NCBI RefSeq assembly: GCF_003046175.1
Contig: NZ_PZZM01000001.1
Location: 2,497,001-2,561,000 of the forward strand
Direction of reading: 5' to 3'
Length of the DNA: 64,000 nucleotides
Source of the DNA: Bosea sp. 124
GTDB lineage: Bacteria > Pseudomonadota > Alphaproteobacteria > Rhizobiales > Beijerinckiaceae
A program made the translations under genes and the position numbers. This document shows, one piece after another, positions 27,113 to 35,651 of the stretch (its first letter is position 1; the number at the start of each line of letters is the position of its first letter). The notes under the pieces were generated by a model. The model searched no databases and was not told the DNA's origin. It was given only the letters and a program-made list of their open reading frames with translations.

Positions 27113-28242
27113 GGTGCCGGTTCCGCCGCGACGGCGCGTGCGGCACGGTTGGCGACGGCCAGAGCCAGTCCGCGCTCGAGGATCAGCGCGGCCTTGGCCG
27201 GGTTGCGCTCGATCAGGGCAAAGCGGCGCGCGGCCGCGCCCATCGTGCGGCGCAAGGCCCTGTCGTCGAGCAGGTTCAGCAGCGCGGTGGCCAGCGCGGC
27301 CTCGTCGCCCTCGGGGGCGAGAAGGGCGGTCTCGCCGCTGCGGACGGTGGCGGCGACGCCGCCGCTGTCGAAGGCGACGATGGGCAGACCAACGGCCTGC
27401 GCCTCGAGATAGACCAGCCCGTAGGCCTCGCGGACGCCTGGCCAGATGAAGACGTCATGCGCGGCCATCTCGGCGACGACGCGCTCATGCGGCAGCGCGC
27501 CCTGCCAGCGGATGCGGCCTTCGGGCAGGTCGGCGAAGGCCTGCTCGATGGCGGCGCGCTGCCGGCCGTCGCCGATGATGGTCAGGGTCCAGGGCCGGTC
27601 GACGACGCGTCCGAGAATCCGGGCGAGGGTCAGATAGCTGTTCTGCTTGGTGCCTTCGCGCATCATCGCGACGGTGACGAGGCGCGGCACCATGGCATCG
27701 CCGGCATGCTGCGGCGGGTCATCGGCGAACGCGATGAAGGGGGGCAGTTCGAGCAGCGCGGTGTGCGGGGCGCGCCAGGGTTCGAGACCCTGGCGGTCGC
27801 GATCGGTGAAATGGAGATGCAGGTCGGCGGCGGCGAAACCATTGCGGGCGATTTGGGTGTGGGCGGCCCATTCGCCGCTGGCGCGCCGCTTCGCATCGCT
27901 CGCCTCGGCGACGACATAGGGGATGTTGAGACGCTTGACGATGGCGGGTCCGAGCAGGTCGGGCGCCTTGTAGTAGTTGTGGTAGGTGAACCAGAGTTCG
28001 GGGGGCGGGGCGCCGCCCTGCCAGCGCGCAAGCATGTCCTGCGCATGGGTGGCCGCGGCATCGCGATGCCGCGAAAGCCTGTCGGCATCGGCGCTCGGCA
28101 TGAAGTCACGGGCGGCCAGCACCGGCTCGACCACATGGCCGAGCCCCTCCAGAACCGCGACGAGCTGGAGCGCCATGCGGCGGTCGCCGGAGATGCGGCC
28201 GTCGTCATAGGCGTTGAGCGGGGTGTGGAAGGCGATGCGCAC
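27109..28242 (-). CDS. Glycosyltransferase family 4 protein
   Basis: 377 aa, GTG start at 28242. GT-B retaining enzyme: the N-terminal half has HTPLNAYDDGRISGDRRMALQLV, the C-terminal half the GT4 pattern LTIIGDGRQRAAIEQAF..IRWQGALPHERVVAEMAAHDVFIWPGVREAYGLVYLEAQAVGLPIVAFDSGG with the E-x7-E nucleotide-sugar motif (EAYGLVYLE). Co-translated with the deacetylase. It starts 30 bp downstream of the oppC-like stop, so it may be read from the peptide-importer operon, an odd pairing. Confidence 0.9.
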   Translation of the reverse strand: MRIAFHTPLNAYDDGRISGDRRMALQLVAVLEGLGHVVEPVLAARDFMPSADADRLSRHRDAAATHAQDMLARWQGGAPPPELWFTYHNYYKAPDLLGPAIVKRLNIPYVVAEASDAKRRASGEWAAHTQIARNGFAAADLHLHFTDRDRQGLEPWRAPHTALLELPPFIAFADDPPQHAGDAMVPRLVTVAMMREGTKQNSYLTLARILGRVVDRPWTLTIIGDGRQRAAIEQAFADLPEGRIRWQGALPHERVVAEMAAHDVFIWPGVREAYGLVYLEAQAVGLPIVAFDSGGVAATVRSGETALLAPEGDEAALATALLNLLDDRALRRTMGAAARRFALIERNPAKAALILERGLALAVANRAARAVAAEPAP

Positions 28243-28272
28243 CGGTCTCAGGCTCGGATGATTGCCGCGCCC

Positions 28273-29475
28273 TCAGCGATACGGATCGGCCGCGTCGCGC
28301 AGGCCGTCGCCGAGGAAATTGAAGGCCAGGATGATCAGGATCACGGGGACGACCGGATAGAGCAGCCACGGATAAAGCGCCACCACATTGATGTTCTGCG
28401 CCTCGTTCAGCATCACGCCCCAGCTCGTGATCGGCGGACGCAGGCCCAGCCCCAGGAAGCTCAGCGCCGTCTCGCCGAGGATGGTCTTGGGGATGGTGAT
28501 CGTGGCCGAGGCGATGAGATGGCTCATGAAGCCCGGGATCAGGTGCAGGCCGATGATGCGAGCGGGCTTGGCTCCCATCAACTGGGCGGCGACGACATAG
28601 TCCTCCTCGCGCAAGGACAGGAGCTTCGAGCGGACGGCGCGTGCCAGTCCGGTCCAGTCCATCAGGCCGAGGATGACGGTGATGCCGAAATAGACCAGCA
28701 GCGGGCTCCAGGATGGCGGCATGATCGAAGCCAGCGCCAGCCAGAGCGGGATATGCGGCAGCGACTGCACGATCTCGATCAGGCGCTGGACGACGAGATC
28801 GACCTTGCCGCCGTAATAGCCGGCGATGCCGCCGATGACGACGCCGAGCACGAAGGAAACGAAGACGCCGAGCAGGCCGATCGAGAGCGAGATGCGCCCG
28901 CCATAGAGGATGCGCGAGAGCACGTCGCGGCCGAGACGGTCCGAGCCGAGCAGGAAGAGCGTGCCGTCCTTCGGCGCGCAGACCAGACGCAGATTGCCGG
29001 GGATCATGCCCCAGAACATGTAGTCGTCGCCGCGGCAGAAGAAGCGCAGCGGCTGCGGCCGGGCGCGGTCGACATCGTATTCGCGCTTCAGGTTCTCCAT
29101 GTTGAGGCGCTGGACGTAAGGGTAGACGAAGGGGCCGAGGAAGCGGCCTTCGTGGAAGAGGTGCACCTCCTGCCGCGGAGCGCGGATGAAGTCGGTGTTG
29201 CGCGTCGTGTAGTGATAGGGCGCGAGGAACTCGGCGAAGGCGGCCATCGCGTAGATCACCAGGATGAGCACGCCCGAGATCAGCGCGAGCTTGTGGCGGC
29301 GGAACTTCCACCACATCAGCTGCCATTGCGAAGCGAGATAGACGCGCTCCTGCTCGGGCGTCATCGCTTCGACGGCCTGGGGCTCGAACGGGGCGGTCGA
29401 GGCCGTGTGCGGCAAGGGTGCGCCTTCGGGCGGCAGGGCCGATGGCGAGAGGGTCGCTGTCGAGGACTGGCTCAC
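28273..29475 (-). CDS. Oligopeptide ABC transporter permease, OppC/DppC-like with long insert
   Basis: 400 aa, GTG start at 29475 overlapping the oppB-like stop (GTGA). After an N-terminal cytosolic tail of about 60 residues and the first helix (LALISGVLILVIYAMAAFAEFLAPY) there is an extra periplasmic segment of about 95 residues (GRFLGPFVYPYVQRLNMENL and following) before the canonical LGSDRLGRDVLSRILYGGRISL. Similar extended OppC proteins, such as YejE-like permeases, belong to larger-peptide importers. The EAA loop is YVVAAQLMGAKPARIIGLHLIPGF. Pairs with the OppB-like gene. Confidence 0.9.
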   Translation of the reverse strand: MSQSSTATLSPSALPPEGAPLPHTASTAPFEPQAVEAMTPEQERVYLASQWQLMWWKFRRHKLALISGVLILVIYAMAAFAEFLAPYHYTTRNTDFIRAPRQEVHLFHEGRFLGPFVYPYVQRLNMENLKREYDVDRARPQPLRFFCRGDDYMFWGMIPGNLRLVCAPKDGTLFLLGSDRLGRDVLSRILYGGRISLSIGLLGVFVSFVLGVVIGGIAGYYGGKVDLVVQRLIEIVQSLPHIPLWLALASIMPPSWSPLLVYFGITVILGLMDWTGLARAVRSKLLSLREEDYVVAAQLMGAKPARIIGLHLIPGFMSHLIASATITIPKTILGETALSFLGLGLRPPITSWGVMLNEAQNINVVALYPWLLYPVVPVILIILAFNFLGDGLRDAADPYR

Positions 29476-30473
29476 TTGGTCGCCGCCCCCTGCAGGCGGA
29501 TGCGCGGATCGAGAATCGCGAGCGCGATGTCCGAGATCAGCACGCCGATGACGGTCAGAAAGGAGAGGAACATCAGGAAGGAGCCGGCGAGATACATATC
29601 CTGGCTCTGCAGGGCGCGGATCAGTAGCGGCCCGGTCGTCTGCAGCGAGAGCACGATCGCGACGATCTCGGCGCCGGAGACGATCGAGGGCAGGATGTCG
29701 CCGATATCCGAGACGAAGAAATTCAGCGACATGCGCAGCGGATATTTGCGCAGTGCCTTGCCGGGAGGCAGGCCCTTGGCGCGGGCGGTGACGTAATACT
29801 GCTTCTGGAGCTCGTCGAGCAGATTGGCGCGGACGGAGCGGATCATGCCGGCCGTGCCGCCGGCGCCGATGATGATCACCGGAATCCAGAGATGCTCCAG
29901 CACGGAGGCGGCCTTGGCCCAGCTCATCGGCTGGTTGAGATATTGTGGATCGACGAGGCCGCCGATCGAGGTACCGAACCAGACATTGGCCATGTACATG
30001 AAGACCAGCGCCAGCAGGAAATGCGGCACGGCGAGCCCGATCAGGCCGATGAAGGTCAGGCCGTAATCGCCCCAGCTATACTGATGCGTCGCCGAGTAGA
30101 TGCCGATCGGGAAGGCGACGATCCAAGTGAAGATGATCGTGACGAAGGAGACGATCATGGTCAGCATCAGCCGGTCGCCGACGATCTCTCTCACCGGGCG
30201 CTGATACTCGAAGGAGTAGCCCATATCGCCCTGGAGCAGGCCCGCGACCCACCAGAAATAGCGCTCGGCCACCGGTCGGTCGAAACCGTACTCCTTCTTC
30301 AGGAACTCGATGCGGGAGAGATCGGCCTTCTCGCCCTGCGCCTGCATCTCGGCGGCCAGGGTCTCGAAATAGTCGCCCTCGGGCAGGTTGATCACGGTGA
30401 AGATCAGCGCGCTGGTGATCAGCAGCGTCGGGATCATCACCAGGATGCGCTTGAGGATGTATTTCAGCAGCAC
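29472..30473 (-). CDS. Oligopeptide ABC transporter permease, OppB/DppB-like
   Basis: 333 aa, GTG start at 30473, 3 bp after the binding-protein stop. Six helices; the N-terminus MLLKYILKRILVMIPTLLITSALIF is classic OppB. The EAA loop is NLLDELQKQYYVTARAKGLPPGKALRKYPLRMSL. The periplasmic segment after helix 1 (EFLKKEYGFDRPVAERYFWWV) is of normal type. Subunit of the same peptide-type importer. Confidence 0.92.
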   Translation of the reverse strand: MLLKYILKRILVMIPTLLITSALIFTVINLPEGDYFETLAAEMQAQGEKADLSRIEFLKKEYGFDRPVAERYFWWVAGLLQGDMGYSFEYQRPVREIVGDRLMLTMIVSFVTIIFTWIVAFPIGIYSATHQYSWGDYGLTFIGLIGLAVPHFLLALVFMYMANVWFGTSIGGLVDPQYLNQPMSWAKAASVLEHLWIPVIIIGAGGTAGMIRSVRANLLDELQKQYYVTARAKGLPPGKALRKYPLRMSLNFFVSDIGDILPSIVSGAEIVAIVLSLQTTGPLLIRALQSQDMYLAGSFLMFLSFLTVIGVLISDIALAILDPRIRLQGAATK

Positions 30474-30476
30474 GAT

Positions 30477-32456
30477 TCAGCTCTTCGCCTTGTCCGGGGT
30501 CCCGGTCTTCGCCGTGTCGAACCAGAAGGTGTCGGGCATGTAACGGCCGAAGAAGGCGCCAGGCTCGAAGCTGTAGAGTCCCTTCTGCGGCACGTTGCGC
30601 AGATCGCGCGAGACGACGACGGGCTGCAGCGTGCCGTTGATGACACCAATCGCGAAGAGCTGCCCGGCATTGATCTCGAGCATGCGCTGCCAGATCTCCC
30701 GGCGCTGGCCATGCGTCACGCTGGCGCGCCAGTCATTGTAGAGCCGGACCAGTTCGCGCACCTCGGGCAGGTCCGGCTGCTCACCCTCGCGGCCGCCGCT
30801 CTCAAGGAACTGGCCCCAGCGCGGCCAGTTGAACTGCGCCGCGCTGGTCGGCGCCAGGGCGTCGGGCTCCATCTCGGGCGAGACCAGCGCGTTGTCCATG
30901 CCGACCCAGGCCGACATCACGGTCTGGCCGGCGACGATACGCCGGCGGAAGACGTCGCGCTGGGTCGAGCGCGGATAGATCTTGATGCCGACGGCGTAGA
31001 GATCCTGCTTGATCAGGTCGAGGATGTCGGTTTCCTCGGTGCTCTCACCGGCGGTCTCGACGGTGAATTCGAGCCTGCGTCCGTCCGGCAGCAGGCGAAC
31101 GCCGTCGGCGGCGCGCGTCGTCAGGCCGGCCTCGTCGAGGAGCCTGTCAGCGAGGGCGGGGTCGTGCTGCATCCACATCTGCGCAAAGGCTGCGTTGTAG
31201 AGCGGGCTTTCGGGCAGGGCGGTGTTGCCGCTCTCCTGCGCGAGGCCGAAGAAGATGACCTTGTTGATGTCGGTGCGGTTGATCGCGACCGACAGCGCCC
31301 GGCGATAGCGGACGTCGCGGTTGAGATCGCGCCAGACCGGGTCGATCGCGTTCAGGTTCGGCATCAGGGCGAAGTAGGAGCCCTCCGCCCGCTTCCACAG
31401 CCGGACGTCGAAGTTCATCCGCTTCGAAGCGTCCTTGAGGAAGGTGTAGTTGTCGAAGCGCAGATAGCGCGCCTGGAGATCGGCCTCGCCGGCGGCGGCC
31501 TTGGCCGGCACGAGCGAGCTGGTGCCGACCGTCAGCGTTGTCTCGTCGACATAGGGCAGTTGCCGGCCGTTCTGGTCGATGCGGTGGAAGTAGGGGTTGC
31601 GCTGGAAGGTGAACAGCTCGGCCGGCAGCGGCGTGATGTTGCGCCAGGGATCGAGCGTCGGCAGGTCCGGATTTTCCGGCCGGTACATGCGCGAGAGCCG
31701 TTCATGCAATGCGCCCCAGTCGCGAACGCGGGCCTGCTTGACGCGCGAATGCAGCGTCACCGGATCGGCATGATCGATGTGGAACTGCTTCAGATAGCCG
31801 GACGGCATGCAGATATAGGTCGGCTGCGCGCCAGCGAGCGAGGGCAGGAAGATCGGGTTCGGCTTGGCCCAGGTGTAGCGGATCTCGGTCTCGCTCAGCA
31901 CCTCGAAGATTGGCGGCTCGCCGCCCGCCAGCAGAGCCTGGGGCAGCCCGCCCGGCGAGAGCCGCCGGTTGTTGGCGACATGCACCCACCAGTAGCGGAA
32001 ATCCTCGGCGGTGAAGGGCGCGCCGTTCGACCAGCGATGACCCGGCCGCAGACGCAGCGTGAAGATGCGGCCTTCCTCGATCTCGTAGCTCTCCAGCACG
32101 TCGGGCGCGATGTCGAGGTTCTGGTCGTAGCCGACGAGCCGGGTATAGCCGTAGAGTGTCATCATGCGGATGTCGCGCTGGTCGCCCATCAGCATGCGCA
32201 TGGTGCCGCCATGGCGGCCGGGCGCGCGGTCCTCGCCGGAAACGTCGACGATGCGTGGCGCGCGCGGCACGCGCTGCGCCACCGCCGGCAAGGTTCCAGC
32301 CGCCACCTGGCTGGCGAAGAAGGGGCTGTCGATCAGCTCGGCCGGCGTGGCGGTCGCGGCCGGCGCCAGCCGCGGCAGGCCGACTGCCGCGAGGGCAGCC
32401 GAGCCGAGCAGCAGCGCGCCCCGGCGGGTCGGAGGGAAAAGGCGCCGCGTGCTCAT
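30477..32456 (-). CDS. Peptide-type ABC transporter substrate-binding protein (SBP family 5)
   Basis: 659 aa, longer than typical OppA (about 540). N-terminal signal with two Arg pairs ([20 protein letters not shown]), probably Tat-dependent, cleaved near APAATA. SBP_bac_5 features: DIAPDVLESYEIEEGRIFTLRLRPGHRWSNGAPFTAEDFRYWW and VRYRRALSVAINRTDINKVIFFG. Large, tryptophan-rich proteins of this kind are seen in importers with YejE-like permeases. ATG overlaps the stop of the ATPase gene by one base (TGATG). Confidence 0.92.
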   Translation of the reverse strand: MSTRRLFPPTRRGALLLGSAALAAVGLPRLAPAATATPAELIDSPFFASQVAAGTLPAVAQRVPRAPRIVDVSGEDRAPGRHGGTMRMLMGDQRDIRMMTLYGYTRLVGYDQNLDIAPDVLESYEIEEGRIFTLRLRPGHRWSNGAPFTAEDFRYWWVHVANNRRLSPGGLPQALLAGGEPPIFEVLSETEIRYTWAKPNPIFLPSLAGAQPTYICMPSGYLKQFHIDHADPVTLHSRVKQARVRDWGALHERLSRMYRPENPDLPTLDPWRNITPLPAELFTFQRNPYFHRIDQNGRQLPYVDETTLTVGTSSLVPAKAAAGEADLQARYLRFDNYTFLKDASKRMNFDVRLWKRAEGSYFALMPNLNAIDPVWRDLNRDVRYRRALSVAINRTDINKVIFFGLAQESGNTALPESPLYNAAFAQMWMQHDPALADRLLDEAGLTTRAADGVRLLPDGRRLEFTVETAGESTEETDILDLIKQDLYAVGIKIYPRSTQRDVFRRRIVAGQTVMSAWVGMDNALVSPEMEPDALAPTSAAQFNWPRWGQFLESGGREGEQPDLPEVRELVRLYNDWRASVTHGQRREIWQRMLEINAGQLFAIGVINGTLQPVVVSRDLRNVPQKGLYSFEPGAFFGRYMPDTFWFDTAKTGTPDKAKS

Positions 32457-34339
32457 CAGGCCATCTCCCGCATGTCGGCGCCGGGACGGGCGAGGACGAA
32501 ATGCCCGTCGCCGAGCGGGACATGCGTCAGCGCCCCGCCATCGGGATCGCGCCGGAAGGCCGGCGCCCAGTGGTTGGCATCCGAGGCGCCCCCGGGCGCG
32601 GCGAGCTTGAAGTCGAGCTTGCGGTCGAGATCGGCGAAGGGCACCGAGCGCAGCAGCGCCCGGGTGTAGGGATGGGCCGGACGCGAGAACAGGGCGTGGC
32701 GCGGCGCGATCTCGACGATGCGGCCATTGGCCATCACGGCGATGCGGTCCGCCATGTAGTTCACCACGGCGAGGTTGTGCGAGATGAACAGGAAGGTCAG
32801 GCCGCGCTCGGCCTGGAGGTCCTTGAGAAGGTTCAGGATCTGCGCCTGGACCGAGACGTCGAGCGCCGAGACGGGTTCGTCGCAGATGATCAGGTCGGGG
32901 TCGAGCGCGAGCGCCCGGGCGATGCCGATGCGCTGACGCTGGCCGCCGGAGAAGGAATGCGGATAGCGGTTGAGGAAGCGGACATCGAGCCCGACATCCT
33001 CCATCAGTGTCTTCACCCGCGCGATCTGGTCGCTGCCGCCGCCCCTGCCGTGAATGACCAGCGGCTCGCGCAGGATATTCATCACCGTCATGCGCGGGGA
33101 CAGCGAGGAAACCGGGTCCTGGAAGATCATCTGGACGCGGGGCCGGAAGTCCCGCAGTTCCTCGCCTTCGAGGGCGAGGACATCGATCGTCCTTTGGCCG
33201 TCATCGAAGGCGATCGCGCCGGCATCGGCGGTGATGGCACGCATCACGATCTTGCTGACGGTCGTCTTGCCGCAGCCGCTTTCGCCGACGAGCCCGAGGC
33301 ATTCGCCGCGCCTGATGTCGAAGCTGACATCGTCGACCGCCAGCACCGTCTGCTGGCTTCCCTTGCCGAAGAAGCTGCGCGAGCCGGTGGTGTAGGTCTT
33401 GCGCAGGCCGCGTACGCTGAGCAGCGGAGCGGCCTCGCCCGGTGGTGTCGACGCCGCGGCGCGGCGCGGCGCCGCCGGCGGGCGCGGTCTGGCCTCGCGC
33501 AGGGCCACCAGCCGCTCGCCCTCTTCCATGTCGAAATGCGGCGAGGCCTTGAGCAGGGCCTTGAGATAGGGATGGCGCGGGCGGCGGAAGATGTCCTCGA
33601 CCGGGCCACTCTCCATGATCTCGCCATGGTAGATCACGACGACCTCGTCGGCCATGTTGGCGACGACGCCGAGGTCATGGGTGATGAGCAGGATCGCCAT
33701 GCCCATCTCGGCCTGGAGATCGCGCATCAGGTCGAGCACCTGGGCCTGGATCGTGACGTCGAGCGCCGTCGTCGGCTCGTCGGCGATCAGCAAGGCCGGC
33801 TGGCAGATCAGGGCCATGGCGAGCATGGCGCGCTGGCGCAGGCCGCCGGAGAGCTCGAAGGAATAGAGGCCGAAGGCGCGGGCCGGGTCCTTGAAGCCGA
33901 CGCGCCCCAGCATGGTCTCGATCAGCGGGCGCGCTTGCGCCTTCGGCATCGGCCGGTGCAGCAGCAGCGCTTCCTCGATCTGGTTGCCGATGGTGTGGAC
34001 CGGCGAGAGCGAGGACATCGGCTCCTGGAAGATCATGCCGATGCGGCCGCCGCGGAGCGCGCGGATCTCGCTGCCCTCGGCGGGAAGGCCGGCAATGTCG
34101 ATCGAGGTCTCGGGCGCCAGCGGGTCGCGGAAGAGGATCTCGCCGCCGGTAACGGCTCCGGCGCGCGGCAGAAGCCCCATGATCGCCTGCGAGATCACCG
34201 ATTTGCCGGAACCGGATTCGCCGACGAGCGCGACAGTCTTGCCGGCGGGGACACGCAGGCTCACGCCCTTCACGACGTCGCGAGCGAGCCCGTGGACCGT
34301 GAAGCCGATACGCAAATCGCTGATCCGCAGGATATCCAT
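32456..34339 (-). CDS. Fused dual ATP-binding protein of a peptide-type ABC importer (OppD-OppF fusion)
   Basis: 627 aa with two complete ATPase domains. Domain 1 (about 1-260): [46 protein letters not shown]. Domain 2 (about 300-560): [52 protein letters not shown]. Each ends with the Opp-type extension ([16 protein letters not shown] and [17 protein letters not shown]). The linker of about 30 residues is Ala/Pro rich. First gene of the importer operon ATPase-SBP-OppB-OppC. Both ATPase sites look intact, in contrast to the ABC-like protein at 35652. Confidence 0.95.
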   Translation of the reverse strand: MDILRISDLRIGFTVHGLARDVVKGVSLRVPAGKTVALVGESGSGKSVISQAIMGLLPRAGAVTGGEILFRDPLAPETSIDIAGLPAEGSEIRALRGGRIGMIFQEPMSSLSPVHTIGNQIEEALLLHRPMPKAQARPLIETMLGRVGFKDPARAFGLYSFELSGGLRQRAMLAMALICQPALLIADEPTTALDVTIQAQVLDLMRDLQAEMGMAILLITHDLGVVANMADEVVVIYHGEIMESGPVEDIFRRPRHPYLKALLKASPHFDMEEGERLVALREARPRPPAAPRRAAASTPPGEAAPLLSVRGLRKTYTTGSRSFFGKGSQQTVLAVDDVSFDIRRGECLGLVGESGCGKTTVSKIVMRAITADAGAIAFDDGQRTIDVLALEGEELRDFRPRVQMIFQDPVSSLSPRMTVMNILREPLVIHGRGGGSDQIARVKTLMEDVGLDVRFLNRYPHSFSGGQRQRIGIARALALDPDLIICDEPVSALDVSVQAQILNLLKDLQAERGLTFLFISHNLAVVNYMADRIAVMANGRIVEIAPRHALFSRPAHPYTRALLRSVPFADLDRKLDFKLAAPGGASDANHWAPAFRRDPDGGALTHVPLGDGHFVLARPGADMREMA

Positions 34340-34438
34340 CAGCCGCTTTCGCCGGAACGCCTCGTCGTCGCGTTACAAGATCATAACGTCACTAGACGTG
34401 GAAAGTGCCGCCTTGCCAATGGCTTTTGACCGGCTGCG

Positions 34439-35473
34439 TCATTCCGCCGGACATTGGCCGCCGCGGATGACATCGGCGCAACGGGGGCCGCGCCGGAAAT
34501 CGCCATAGCTGACGCTCCACGGCATATGGTTGGGGGCGCGATAGGGGCCGAACTTGAAATACTGGTTCCGGTCCAAGCCGGGCCCACGATGACCGATATG
34601 GCCCCTGATCGTCGCGATCCGGACGCCGTTGGCGATGATCTCGACATGGCCATCGCCGTCGGGTCCCGGCTGCGAACGGACGACGAAATCGATCCAGCCC
34701 CGCTGCGCCGTCGGCAGGTCGGCATGCCGCGTGACCGCGATGCCCGGGGCGCAACTGTCGAAATAGGCCGGATAATTGGCCGGCGAGGTGCCGCTCTCGA
34801 TCGCGACCAGCGCCCGCGTCTGGCGGACTGTCGGCCGGCTCAGCACCCGCGCCTCGCCGTCGCGGCAGCCCGTCGGGCGCTGCGGGCCGCCGACGGGAAA
34901 GGCTTCGACCAAGTCGGTCTCGACCGTGAAGCCGAGACGCCCGCCATACAGCCGCAGCGCCAGAAAGGGCGAGTAGTCGCCATCGGTCTCCGGCAGGATC
35001 TCCCGCTTCCACTGCGCCATGACGTAGCGGCCGTCGTCCTGCGGCAACGGGTCGTCCATATGCATCGAAAAACCGTACCAGACAGGCCGGTCATAAGGCG
35101 CGAGTACGTCGGGCCGCTCCCAGACCTCGGCCCGCTCGCTGCAGGCCGCGGCCGGCGAGCGGCAGGACGGAAAGACGGTGAGCGTCAATCCGCCACGGTC
35201 CGTTCTGGCCAGACGCTCCTGGAAATCGACCCGCCCGGCGCTCTGCTCGGCGTTCTCCTTGTAGAAAAGGCCGCCCTCCGTCGCGAAACCCCCACCGCGC
35301 AGGCTGTCGCTCAGCACGAGGCGCGAAGGGTCGGCCGGGCGATCGGCGAGAGCCGGTGGCGAGGGCACGAGGGTGGAGAGTGCGAGAGCGCCGAGTGCAA
35401 GGGCGCAGACCGCGAGAGCCGGGCGGGCGACCCGCAGCAGCAGGTCGAGACGGTTCAAGCGCTCGCGTCCCAT
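34439..35473 (-). CDS. Secreted polysaccharide lyase, heparin lyase I-like family
   Basis: 344 aa from ATG 35473 (MGRERLNRLDLLLRV); in-frame ATGs up to 35548 exist. A hydrophobic N-terminal segment (ALAVCALALGALALSTLVPS) is a signal peptide or anchor. The mature part has the jelly-roll features of the PF14099-type lyase family: SERAEVWERPDVLAPYDRPVWYGFSMHMDD, YVMAQWKRE, NQYFKFGPYRAPNHMPWSVSYGDFRRG. Two to four Cys could form disulfides. Probably degrades or trims an exported uronic-acid polysaccharide. It is divergent from the pseudo-ABC operon, with 178 bp between starts. Confidence 0.82.
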   Translation of the reverse strand: MGRERLNRLDLLLRVARPALAVCALALGALALSTLVPSPPALADRPADPSRLVLSDSLRGGGFATEGGLFYKENAEQSAGRVDFQERLARTDRGGLTLTVFPSCRSPAAACSERAEVWERPDVLAPYDRPVWYGFSMHMDDPLPQDDGRYVMAQWKREILPETDGDYSPFLALRLYGGRLGFTVETDLVEAFPVGGPQRPTGCRDGEARVLSRPTVRQTRALVAIESGTSPANYPAYFDSCAPGIAVTRHADLPTAQRGWIDFVVRSQPGPDGDGHVEIIANGVRIATIRGHIGHRGPGLDRNQYFKFGPYRAPNHMPWSVSYGDFRRGPRCADVIRGGQCPAE

Positions 35474-35651
35474 CACGCCCTCTGCAAACACGGTCGTGCC
35501 CCGACGGCGCGGGGCGAGCCGACGCATCCCACCAGCGTCCTGTCGCAATCATGGCATGCGCCACGTTGCGCTTGAAGCGAAGCTGACACACATATGATCG
35601 CAGCAGGTCAAGAGACGGGCGCGCGACCTGGCGCGCCGGACAGGATTCCCG

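Noticed and set aside
29892..32669. Long plus-strand open frame (about 925 codons) opposite the peptide importer genes
   Set aside because: Composition is Asp/Gln/Arg/His-rich with no recognisable domain; the minus-strand OppB and binding-protein genes are unambiguous.
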